A stretch of 41,694 nt of DNA from Cylindrobasidium torrendii FP15055 ss-10 (taxonomy: Eukaryota > Basidiomycota > Agaricomycetes > Agaricales > Physalacriaceae), in contig KN880645.1 of NCBI GenBank assembly GCA_000934385.1, positions 1 to 41,694 on the forward strand, in the 5' to 3' direction. Under the pieces are notes generated by a model. It worked only from the letters and a program-made list of their open reading frames with translations, ran no database searches and was not told the origin of the DNA. Within the stretch, counting starts at the first letter, position 1. Every line of letters starts with the position of its first letter. The position numbers and the translations under genes are program-made. Of this stretch, positions 1 through 8,047 are shown one piece after another.

Positions 1-604
1 CCTCAGCCCGTGTAAGATATTTGGGAGCCAAAACGAGAAATTTCGTAAGATATTTGGCAGGATTTCGCGGGCCGAACCCTTAGGGGAGTTTCCCGGGGCC
101 TCCTCTTACATGCCGTACACACAAATGAACTCTTCTTGTGATTATTCTTGTCGTGCGTTTTCCTCCATTTTTCTTGTTTCTTTGCAACGTCAATGATTGA
201 GCTGAGGATTCCAGATGCGTCCTCTCCCTTTGTCCGTCCTTTACCTTTGTCCGTCCTTCTCCTTCTCCTTCGTCTGTCCTTCTCCTTCGTCCACCATAAA
301 TTCCCCTTCCCCGCCGCCCGCCTCCCTCCTTCCCGATGCTCGGAGGAACCCTCTTCGCAAGAGGGCGCGGTCCCACCCCGCCGTGAAGCGAAGAAAAACA
401 GTAAGAAAAGCGGAAGCCAAGAGAGAAGCGGCCGGGGGAAAGCAAAAACAAAGCAAAGGGGAGGGCTGGGGGAGGCTACACGCATCGACAAGCTCTCATC
501 TCATCCCTAAGTCGCAGTGCTCGTTCTCGTCGTGCGCTGCCCTCATTCTTGAACGCGCTGAATTCATAAACCCCTCGATTCGGCTGCCCTTGTATGCGCG
601 CGAT

Positions 605-682
605 ATGCGAAACGTAATCTGCACAAATCTTGGTGTAGTTTGCACAAAAGCTCAGTGTAATCTGCACAAAGCTCAATGTAAC
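605..682. repeat. short imperfect tandem repeat (TGCACAAA units)
   Basis: Three to four imperfect copies of a roughly 20-25 bp unit built on GTAATCTGCACAAAGCTCA. Copies differ by a few substitutions and indels. Confidence 0.65.
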
Positions 683-805
683 ATTAATCAAACAGCTCTC
701 CTCCTCCGCGTCCGGAACCCGTGTAAGGTCCCACTGGTCATCGTACCCCACTCAGTCGTCGTCCTCTCTGCCCACGGCGCCTCCCTTCTTCTCCTTCGTC
801 CTGAG

Positions 806-945
806 CTAAACGAGAGATCGTTATGAGCTGCACGAGATATCGTTATGAGATGCACTGCGAGATATCGTCATGAGATGCACTGCGAGATATCGTTATGAGA
901 TGCACGAGATATCGTCCTGAGCTAAACGAGATATCGTCCCGAGGT
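806..945. repeat. tandem repeat with GAGATATCGT core
   Basis: About six imperfect units of CGAGATATCGTTATGAGATG-type sequence, with unit length varying between roughly 20 and 27 bp. The ATATCG/CGATAT core is nearly palindromic. The array degenerates at both ends into CGTCCTGAGCTAAACGAG variants. Confidence 0.85.
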
Positions 946-1309
946 CCTCGAATACCACCCAAGCTTAGACTCCTCGAAAACACGCCTCCACGAAAACACA
1001 CCCCACGCTCCTCCACGCCTCCGCGAAAACTGATACTGTGTCTTAACCCCAAAACCCCTCTTCCTCCCTCTTCCTCCTGTGCTCCTCCACGACTCCTCTC
1101 AAAGCCCAAGCCCCGCCTCTGCGTCCGTTCGAAAATGCCTCTTCGTCCTTCAAAAAGGCACTGAGTTCCTCGAAAAAACCTTGCTCTTCGCTCTGCATGA
1201 AACAAAACGCGGTTCTTCCTTTCTTCGTTTTCTAAGAGTAATGCGGAGAGGGTGCGTCGCTCTCTAACGGTAACACGGAGAGAGAGAGAGAGAGGGGGGT
1301 GCTTCGAGG

Positions 1310-1470
1310 GGGAGTGTGCGTCGTCCTCAGACGGCGGGGAGTGCGCTTCCCGCTTTACCACGAGGGGAGTGCATTCCCCTTTACCGAAGGGAGTGCTTTC
1401 CGCTTCACCACGAAGAGTGCTTCGCCGTCTACCGACGGGATTGCGCTTCTCCCTCTCCGTCTCTGCGCTG
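1310..1470. repeat. imperfect tandem repeat with GGGAGTGC..TTCC..TTTACC units
   Basis: Four to five diverged units of about 28-32 bp. Each has a GAGTGC(G/A/T)(C/T)TTCC stretch followed by (C/T)TTTACC(A/G) or the CTTCACC equivalent and then CGA(A/G)GG. It yields spurious Ser/Arg-rich ORFs in every frame. Confidence 0.7.
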
Positions 1471-1589
1471 CTGGGGGCTTCTACGTCTCTGCACTGCTAA
1501 GGGCTTTTCCAGATCCGCGCTGCACTGCTCTTCCCTTTCTCCCTTTCTCCATTTCTCCAAAGTATAGCTAGCGGGCGATGGTACGAAGG

Positions 1590-1735
1590 ACCCCATGACG
1601 CCTTTGCCTTTGCCGTTCGCCGCGCTTTTGCCTTTCGCCATGCACGGCGGCGACTTTTGCCGTGCATGCGCCCTGCCTCATTTGCCAATGCACGCGCCCT
1701 TCACCGCGCTTGAGTGCGCCTTTGCCTCCTTCACC
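1590..1735. repeat. low-complexity CCTTTGCC / TGCACGGC repeat tract
   Basis: Recurring TTTGCC, TTCGCC and CATGCACG words form a degenerate repeat tract. No coding signal was seen on either strand. Confidence 0.5.
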
Positions 1736-1827
1736 ACTGTACATACGGCCGACACTTGCATGCGCGTACGCTTGCAGCTACGAAACCTCAGGCGCGATTG
1801 AAAAAACGCATGGGGCACTGTGCTATG

Positions 1828-1945
1828 TACAACAAGAAAAGCTGGGATTCTGTGCGATGAAAAGCTAGGGTTCTGTGCAATGAAAAAGCTGGGTGCCGCA
1901 ACAAGAAAAGCTGGGTATCTGTGCGATGAAAATGCGGGGAGTACC
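1828..1945. repeat. tandem repeat of GAAAAGCTGGG..TGTGCGAT units
   Basis: Four imperfect units of roughly 22-30 bp based on GAAAAGCTGGGATTCTGTGC. A CAACAAGAAAAGCTGGG variant appears in the first and third units. Confidence 0.8.
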
Positions 1946-2124
1946 TGTGCTGCTGCGATGAAGACAAGGCGCGTGAGGGTCTGCACACTCCGAGGCGCTT
2001 GCACAAGGGAGTCCGCACGAGAGAAACAGCGTACTAGTATCTGTGTGCCCCCGTCTTCATTCGGCCTAGGACCGCGGCTGTCGTGGAGAGCGTGTATTGA
2101 GTAGGATGAGCTCTAGCTAACACG

Positions 2125-2200
2125 TAGAATGAGCTCCAGATACCACGTAGAATACGCAAATACCACGTAGAATACGCAGATACCACGTAGAACAAGCTCC
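2125..2200. repeat. tandem repeat of TACCACGTAGAATACGCA units
   Basis: Four units of about 18-20 bp on the core ATACCACGTAGAA, ending in GCTCCA or ACGCAGA/ACGCAAA variants. It is followed at 2215-2245 by a (CCTACTTA)n-like microsatellite. Confidence 0.85.
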
Positions 2201-2254
2201 ACATACCCCCTACACACATACCTACTTACCTACTTACTTACCATAATCCCACAA

Positions 2255-2300
2255 CTTGGCTCGGACGGGTTTGGGCTCAGACGGGTTTTAGCTCGGACGT
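2255..2300. repeat. short tandem repeat of GCTCGGACGGGTTT units
   Basis: Three units of about 15 bp: GGCTCGGACGGGTTT, GGGCTCAGACGGGTTT and a final TAGCTCGGACG. Confidence 0.75.
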
Positions 2301-2424
2301 GCGGAGAAAAACACCAAAGCTTGGAAAGAGAAAACACCACACTCGGACTCGGCGTGCCATACATACATAGCATTGGCCTCTGAATCGAACGCTTTCAAAT
2401 TCTGCTTCACCAGTGAATAACTAT

Positions 2425-2540
2425 ATACGTCTACCGAGGAGGTGAGGAGGAGTCTGTACCGAGGAGGCGTGGAGGTGTCTGTACCGAGGAGGCGAGGAGG
2501 CGTCTTGACCAAGGAGGCGAGGCGTCTCTACCCAAGGAGG
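2425..2540. repeat. tandem repeat of ACCGAGGAGGCG..GTCTGT units
   Basis: Four to five imperfect units of about 27-30 bp with the core TACCGAGGAGGCG(T)GGAGG followed by (T/C)GTCT. The last copies drift to ACCAAGGAGG and CCCAAGGAGG. The region translates as Arg/Thr/Pro-rich nonsense. Confidence 0.8.
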
Positions 2541-2549
2541 GTTCCATCA

Positions 2550-2606
2550 AGGTATACCATATATTGATATTGCTATGGTATATTGCTATGGTATATTATG
2601 GCATCT
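2550..2606. repeat. AT-rich GGTATATTGCTAT repeat
   Basis: GCTATGGTATATT is repeated in tandem and flanked by GGTATACC and ATATTGATATTG sequences, so the tract is partly self-complementary. It may be a degenerate end of an inserted element. Confidence 0.6.
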
Positions 2607-2649
2607 CAGGCAGAGAGAAAAAAAACCTCCCGGTGCAGTCCTGCCAGGG

Positions 2650-3838
2650 ACTAGTAGTAGTAGTTTGAATCGGAACCGGGACTAAAGGTGGCGAACGGAT
2701 TAAATTGGTCGAGGTGTCGGATGCCTCGAACCCGCTGCGGTACGACTCGCAGGAAGAAGGCTAACACGTGCGGCGTGGGAGCCGCCAACGAACGCACGTA
2801 TGCTGCAGACAAGAAAAATTGTTCAGAGATGTTTTGCGGAGCATGTGACTGCCTGTTACTCCTGGTCGGAGTCGGAGTCGGGACAACTGCTATACAAGCT
2901 TGACGCTCTGAGTCTTGACAGACTTGTTCATGTCTTTGAATTCCTGGACAATGTGTGCAACTTGTTATCGCCCAGGGATGTGTAGTCAGCATTGTTTAAA
3001 TACTAGTCGTACTTGTTGGGATGTAGCTCGCGATCGGACTCGGATACAGGAGTTCAAAGCTAAATATATCCGAGCACGCGCGCGATCCCATTGTGATGAC
3101 CAATGGCCGGGATCGGTTTGGTTTGCAAATCCAGTTCGATAACAGAAACAGAACTCTTGAGTTATTTTGATTAACTGACGAAGCGGACAACAGTCACGGT
3201 GACAAAGTTCCAAAGTTCGAACGCAACGATGACATATAATATTCCGAATGCAGCAGCACAACAGGTGTTCCGAAACGCACGACACGGATCAGTAATTCTC
3301 GGGCCAAAACTTGTGAGCTTGTGCTTAGCTTCAGGCAAGTCTATATAAAAGCTCGGGTTTGATTCTTGTCCACAATTACCGCCCATACCCCGCAATGCAG
3401 TGAGGCGTACAACGGTACAATGAAGTAAGACTAGAAATGAACAATGCAAGGGAACGCGACGACTCTGCGCGCTCTGGTCGTGCGATAGGAAGTAAGAGCG
3501 TAGGGAAGCGTGCTTCCGACCCGGTTGTAGCTATAAGCACAAGTGGGGTATGTAGAGCAAATGACGAGAGACGCCCTGGCGCATAACGTTCATTCATACA
3601 CTTCCCATGACCCCCGATACAAATGCAATCAAGAGGTATTGATATGTAGCTCGCAATTTGTGCTCGTCAACGCCCACGGAAAAGCGCTATTTGGCAATGG
3701 GCATCATATCCAGTATATGTATTGCTTATTGTATATGTATGCAGGAGTGGCACCGTATGTAGTATGTATGCTTGAAGAGAGGGCAAGTGTGTTAGTGCCC
3801 ATGCCCACTCCTTTGAGTTCATGCCATCCCCCTTTAGT
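2650..3838. other. unassigned intergenic DNA
   Basis: No gene could be supported on either strand. Open frames are short, lack domains and are not joined by plausible intron signals. Composition changes from the repeat mosaic to ordinary unique-looking DNA near 2650. The family-related debris to the right begins at about 3839. Confidence 0.5.
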
Positions 3839-4165
3839 ATTTACCATCTGAGTTTGAGTCAAGTGAGAAGGGTCCTTTGTGGTGCGCTCAACCTCCAATG
3901 GCATACGACAGCATATCGCGCAGGTCATCCACCGCACTCGACGGATAGTGGCCATGCGGTGTGCAGTGGAACCAATATACTGAGTACTCGATGAGCTGAT
4001 GTTAGCATTTCGGTTGACAAGTACGCAAAGAAAGAACTATGATATACCAATCTTGCCCAGGGGATGTGACGGATGCTTCGAGCTCCATCGGTTGGACTCG
4101 ACGCGCGGCTAGCCAGAACGTGCAGTGAGAGCTGGAAGCAGGCACTGGGGAGCACCATGTCCGAA
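3839..4165 (-). pseudogene. decayed, internally deleted copy of the WW-like/multi-span membrane protein gene
   Basis: The minus strand matches the gene at 8048-10745 in two blocks. The block near 3840-4070 corresponds to about 9240-9475, the exon encoding the VDDLRDML-like stretch with its flanking introns, including the GATGAGCTGATGTTAG intron end. It then jumps near 4071 straight to sequence matching about 10716-10800, the first exon start and its upstream DNA. Everything between, including most of exon 1, the WW-like exon and the DLVLDL exon, is deleted. Frames are broken and no full protein is possible. Basis: direct side-by-side reading of the two regions. Confidence 0.75.
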
Positions 4166-4500
4166 CTGAGGGCGCGCTTAGATGTAGCCCATCGGGGGAT
4201 GGTGAACCGGCTGCTGGCTATCCCGGTTTGCAGGTGATATGAACGGTTTGCAGGTGATATGAACGGTTTACAGGTGATATGAACCGCTTGAAATGTGTTC
4301 GTCGTTCCATGCTGGCTGTCAAAAAAACAAAATTCGATTCCAGCGTGAAAGGGAAGTTGACAATGATAGTCCTAGTCAGGTGTGAAGGAGACAGACACGA
4401 TCACGGGGATTCCGGCGCGGGTTCCGCATCCTGGCTTCAATCATTATGTACATCCTGGCTTCGATCATTACATCGCGGCTTCGCCACTCGTGTTGACGCG
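4165..4500. other. segmental duplicate of the promoter/kinase-5' region at about 10780-11095
   Basis: This segment parallels the DNA between the membrane-protein gene and the kinase remnant further right, in the same orientation. Shared words include CGTTCCATGCTGGCTGTCAA and GATCACGGGGATTCCGGCGC. The similarity runs into the start of the kinase-like reading frame and stops near CTCAATAGTT at about 4508, where the sequence switches to an inverted piece of the membrane-protein gene. Confidence 0.75.
4225..4284. repeat. 3 x 20-bp tandem repeat GGTTTGCAGGTGATATGAAC
   Basis: Three head-to-tail copies of the 20-bp unit; the third has one G-to-A change in GGTTTA. The related region at about 10890-10910 has only one diverged unit, so the expansion happened in this duplicate. 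Confidence 0.95.
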
Positions 4501-5310
4501 CCTTTCTCAATAGTTCGTTTGCTGCAAGAGCTCGAAAATTACACGAGCGACTGTGACGGCGCGATTGTCATGGCGCCCACCACCGATCTTGTCCTTGACA
4601 ATGTTTTGTGCGACTACTGCTACTTTGCGGAGCACTGGCCACTTGCGCTCCGTTTTTCTGGTCAGATGCCGGCTTCTTTCTCTGATACGATTCGGTGAGG
4701 GGCGTCATGTCGCATGCTAAAGTCGCCCTTTCATTCGATACTGCCCGGCCAAAGTGCTCGAGTGCGCACATCATGGGAGTCACAATACTGGTATCACTGC
4801 TAGCTGTATCCCACCGCACACTGTCAATTGAAGTGAGGCAGTGGCACTGGATGACTTGCGCGATATGTAGGCATATGCTTTCGGAGGTGAGCTCAGTCCA
4901 AGCAGTTGAATCACCCCGAATTAGATGACATGACTTTGCTGGTGGTATCCACCACGCCTCAGGCTTTCTGTCCACTACACCTTTTTATCCACTACGTCTT
5001 GTCAATCTTGGGGATCTGTAGCGTTGCCGACAGTATATGAGCGAATGTCCTCGGAGCAAACGGCCATGACACACTCCTTATTCCGGTTCATGCACCTCTA
5101 CGATTTATCCACTGCCCAAATGCACGACTTGAGCGCGACAAGTCCGAACACAGGGCCGATAGTCATATACGACACATCACCATCCTTGCCACGCCCATCC
5201 TCGCATGGGCATGTCAGATCCATTCATAAATTTTGTGTCGAAGGTATCGCAAACAATGCACACCATTGAGAAGTTGATAACCGAGTGGCAGGATCTTATC
5301 CTCGTCGTAC
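4500..5310 (+). pseudogene. inverted, decayed fragments of the WW-like/multi-span membrane protein gene
   Basis: The plus strand carries fragments homologous to exons 4-6 of the gene at 8048-10745. LLQELE...APTTDLVLD is at about 4520-4600. A VDDLRDM-related stretch in shifted frames is at about 4830-4890. LFRFM is at about 5080, HGHVRSI.KF at about 5205-5240, and TEWQDLILVV at about 5280-5310. Frames are interrupted and pieces are missing. It lies in opposite orientation to the fragment at 3839-4165, so the two form the arms of an imperfect inverted repeat around the duplicated promoter. Similarity stops at about 5310, where the parent has an intron donor. Confidence 0.75.
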
Positions 5311-5454
5311 GTGCATTAGGCTCGAGCACAAGGCAAGGAACCCCTAGGCTGGGGCAACGTACCGACACAGTTGAAACCGCTGTGTTGTACTATCCCGTAG
5401 CACAAGGCTCTGACATTGTATGGTCGCTTCCCGTAGATAATTAGTAACCAAACT

Positions 5455-5622
5455 TCGTAGAATTATTCATCTGAGCACTGGATACTATACTATAAGACAA
5501 CACAACTAGTGGTCAACTACATCTGGTTGAGGAGTCAAAGGCTAAAGCGTACTATAAGTGCGTCGTGATTCAAATGCATGAAGCCAGTTCGCTTGCACGA
5601 CTCTTCATGAAACCGGAGACTA
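5455..5622 (-). other. conserved 3' flank of family member A
   Basis: Read on the minus strand after the stop of copy A, this tract contains GCGAACTGGCTTCATGC, then TTTGAATCACGA, then AGTACGCTTTAGCCTTTGAC and AACCAG. Equivalent words follow copies E and G, and in weaker form D. It is presumably 3' UTR plus downstream flank carried along in the duplicated unit. Confidence 0.7.
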
Positions 5623-6464
5623 CTAATATCCTCCTCTCTTTTGAATGTCAATCCTCTTGTCCTTTTCCATCGGAGTCCTGCGAAGGAAGCTCGTGATCGA
5701 ACCATAGCTCGTGTCCGCGCGATGGCCCTTCTGAATGACTGTCATCAAAGTCCACCAGTCGATGTTCTGTTTACTCTTATTCGCATCTAGCACCCTCTTC
5801 CCGCTGGGTCCTAACATTGCCGTGAGGAGTTCCATGCATCGCTCATCGACGACGTCCGGGTGCGCATCAATATGTCTAGCATCGTCATGGTATTCCTCGC
5901 CTCGGTATGATCGTTTGACCTTGACAGTGTCGGCCGCGTCAACCTCAGTGCACAAATTCTTCTTCTTCGGCCTCTCCTCAACCTCAACCCCACAGTCCTC
6001 CATAAACACACCCAAGATCTCTTGGATTTTCTCCGATTCCGATAGCAGTTTCCTTTCGTCCCCTCCATGGCCCGTAAACGCCGTAGCCTCAATCCCATCG
6101 TAACGCAGATGGAGCTCGTGGTTCGAGGCACCGTACCCTTCTGCCATACAGATCCTCCAGTACTCCAACTCTAGCCGGAGAGTCTTCTTTTTTCCACCGA
6201 CACTATCGACGTCGAGGGAGATACCATAGGAATAAACGGTGACGGAACTACAATGGATTCCTCGATGGCGACGGAATTTCGTGAAGAAAGGGTCGACACG
6301 GGGAGTGACTTTGATACGTTCGGCAGGTCCATTCTCGAATGATTTGGGGAGCCGGGCGCGGATGGCGGAGGTCTCGTTTTTGGCGCGTGCGGCGGCGAAG
6401 TACTACTCTCCTGCTTGTCGAAGGCGAAGCGCAAAAAGGCTGCAACGGTGAATTTGGAGGGCAT
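5623..6464 (-). pseudogene. family member A: about 280-aa unknown protein, frameshifted
   Basis: This copy begins like its relatives (MPSKFTVAAFLRFAFDKQE), but about 20 codons in a 2-nt insertion near 6405 shifts the frame and brings a TAG just after it. Past the lesion the original frame is open to the normal C-terminus. That part shows HELHLRYDGIEATAF, the MEDCGVEVEERPKKK basic stretch, DVVDERCMELLTAMLGPSGKRVL and the WWTLMTVIQKGHR motif. Its promoter is also degraded (TTATGTAT in place of TTATATA). A small intron rescuing the frame cannot be excluded, but no good GT..AG pair was seen. It lies head to head with B, about 530 bp apart. Function unknown. Confidence 0.8.
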
Positions 6465-6502
6465 GATTAAGAGTGGTGTTGAAGATTGGTGGATGTGGTG
6501 TG

Positions 6503-6577
6503 AGAGAAGAAGGAGTAAAACGTGTTATGTATGGACCGCACGGATCTGATTGTACACGTGAGCGGCCGTCCTGACTC
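6503..6577 (-). promoter_or_regulatory. family promoter module, copy A (degraded)
   Basis: On the minus strand the order is CACGTG (6555-6560), a degraded TATA position (TACATAA, near 6531-6525), ACACG and then a TTTTACTCCTTCTTCTC tract. The E-box-to-TATA distance is about 5 nt longer than in the other copies, in keeping with decay. Confidence 0.65.
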
Positions 6578-6877
6578 CATAAACTTAAAGGGTTGAAAAA
6601 GAAAGCACGTCTAATGCGTTCACAGAAAATGCAGGAGCCGATGGCATTGTAGCCAGAATTTTTTTCTACGTAAGTAAAGGATGATTTCTGCGTGAGAGAA
6701 GATTAACAGGAAAGTAGGGGCACCTGTGTATATGTACTGCACCGTCGGTCTGAATGTTGACACCAGCTTAGCTTACTGGTCCACTGAGACTTGGGTTACT
6801 ACTGATACTTCTCTCACAAAATCAGCGCAGATTTTGATAGCACGATGCCCTTTTCCTCATTTCTTTAAAGGTTATAG

Positions 6878-6945
6878 AGTCACGACGGCCGGTCACGTGT
6901 ACGATCGGAGCCGTGCGTATGTAACACGTTTTACTCCTTCTTCTC
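6878..6945 (+). promoter_or_regulatory. family promoter module, copy B
   Basis: GGCCGGTCACGTG has its CACGTG at 6894-6899. A TATA-position element, TATGTAA, starts at 6918, 24 nt after the E-box start. ACACGTTTTACTCCTTCTTC follows. The start codon is 77 nt beyond the TATA element. A CACGTG core is the usual site of bHLH factors such as Cbf1/Pho4-type proteins; that any such factor acts here is inferred. Confidence 0.75.
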
Positions 6946-6994
6946 ACGACCACCACCACACCACGGCCATCAGTCTTCGACACCAGTCTGTATC

Positions 6995-7846
6995 ATGTCC
7001 TCAAAATTCAGCATTGCAGCCTTCTTGCGCTTCGCCTTTGACAAGCAGGAGCAGTACTTTGCCGCCGCACGCGCTAAAAACGAGACCTCCGCCATTCGCG
7101 CCCGGCTCCTCAAATCATTCGAGAACGGACCTGCCGAACGTATCAAAGTCACTCCCCGTGTCGACCCTTTCTTCATGAAATTCCGTCGCCACCGAGGAAT
7201 CCATTGTAGTAACATTGTGGTTTATTGCTATGGTATCTCCCTCGAAGTCGATTGTGTTGGTGGAGAAAAGAAGACTCTCCAGCTAGAGTTGCAGTTCTGG
7301 AGTATCTGGATGTCGGAGGGGTCCGGATGCACAGATGCCTCAAACCACGAGCTCAATCTGCGTTATGATGGGATTGAGGCTACGGCGTTTACGGGCGCTC
7401 ATGGTGATTGCTCTTCGGACGTGGAAATCAAGATGATTTCGGAATCAGAGAAAATTCAGAAGATCTTGTCCGCGCTCATAGAGGACTGTGGGGTTCAGGC
7501 TGAGGAGAGGCCGAAGAAGAAGTGCAAGGTTGACGCGGCCGACATCAAGGTTAGACGATCATACCGAGGCGAGGAATACCATGACGATGCTAGGCATATT
7601 GAGGTGCACCCGGATGTTGTCGACGAGCAGTGCATGGAACTCCTCACGGCAATCCTAGGACCCAGCGGGAAGAGGGTGCTGCGTGCGGATGGTAACGAAC
7701 GAAACATGGACTGGTGGACTTTGATGAAAGTCATTCAGAAAGGCCACCGCGCGGACAAGAGCTATGATTCTATCACGAGCTTCCTTCGCAAGACTCCGAT
7801 GGAAAAGGAGAAGGGAATCGACATTCAAAGGCAAGGAGGGTATTAG
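6995..7846 (+). CDS. family member B: unknown 283-aa protein with NLS-like basic patch
   Basis: A single-exon ORF of 283 aa with no domain that I recognise. Seen in order: N-terminal KFSIAAFLRFAFDKQEQYF followed by an Ala/Arg-rich helix-like stretch; a central block with ERIKVTPRVDPFF and VYCYGISLEVDCVGGEKKT; HELNLRYDGIEATAF; GAHGDCSSD; a basic patch RPKKKCKVD near residues 172-180; acidic SYRGEEYHDDARH; then DVVDEQCMELLTAILGPSGK and WWTLMKVIQKGHR near the C-terminus. No signal peptide or membrane segment is visible, and the basic patch suggests a nuclear location (inference). The start is set by the alignable start in four relatives and by the upstream promoter module. Confidence 0.85.
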   Translation: MSSKFSIAAFLRFAFDKQEQYFAAARAKNETSAIRARLLKSFENGPAERIKVTPRVDPFFMKFRRHRGIHCSNIVVYCYGISLEVDCVGGEKKTLQLELQFWSIWMSEGSGCTDASNHELNLRYDGIEATAFTGAHGDCSSDVEIKMISESEKIQKILSALIEDCGVQAEERPKKKCKVDAADIKVRRSYRGEEYHDDARHIEVHPDVVDEQCMELLTAILGPSGKRVLRADGNERNMDWWTLMKVIQKGHRADKSYDSITSFLRKTPMEKEKGIDIQRQGGY

Positions 7847-7905
7847 TCTCTAGTTACATAGTATATCGTACAAGCAAACTGGCTTTGTGTGTTTAGATCA
7901 TGACT
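7847..7905 (+). other. conserved 3' flank of family member B
   Basis: AGTTACATAGTATAT.GTACAAGC followed by ACTGGCTTT and TTTAGATCA right after the stop parallels the DNA after copy G, and more distantly A, D and E. The similarity ends sooner than in A or G. No gene was found between here and 8047. Confidence 0.65.
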
Positions 7906-8047
7906 GTACCAAGCAGAGCTCCCCTTGCCCAAATGTTTATTGGTCTGAACGCACGAAGCAAGGACGGTGGCTCAAAAAGAGGTAGATATTGGGAAGTACG
8001 TAGAGGTAGGTATAAGGAAAACACAGAGATTGACTTCGAGATTACGC

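Larger units (their letters stand above)
1..2650. other. gene-free, repeat-mosaic left end
   Basis: No reading frame here has recognisable domains or convincing codon structure. The apparent ORFs are low-complexity Arg/Ser/Pro-rich translations of pyrimidine-rich tracts and short tandem repeats. Several unrelated minisatellite-like repeats (listed separately) follow one another with little unique DNA between them. No telomere-type TTAGGG array is seen. The appearance suits heterochromatic or transposon-derived intergenic DNA. What generated it cannot be told from the window. Confidence 0.6.

Noticed and set aside
3..826. Overlapping ORFs of 120-203 aa at the left end
   Set aside because: All are Arg/Ser/Lys-rich, overlap on both strands and come from CT-rich low-complexity DNA; no domain, promoter or intron logic.
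1..2650. CRISPR array or telomere
   Set aside because: Repeat units are unequal, contiguous and without spacers; no TTAGGG-type repeats; the genome is eukaryotic.
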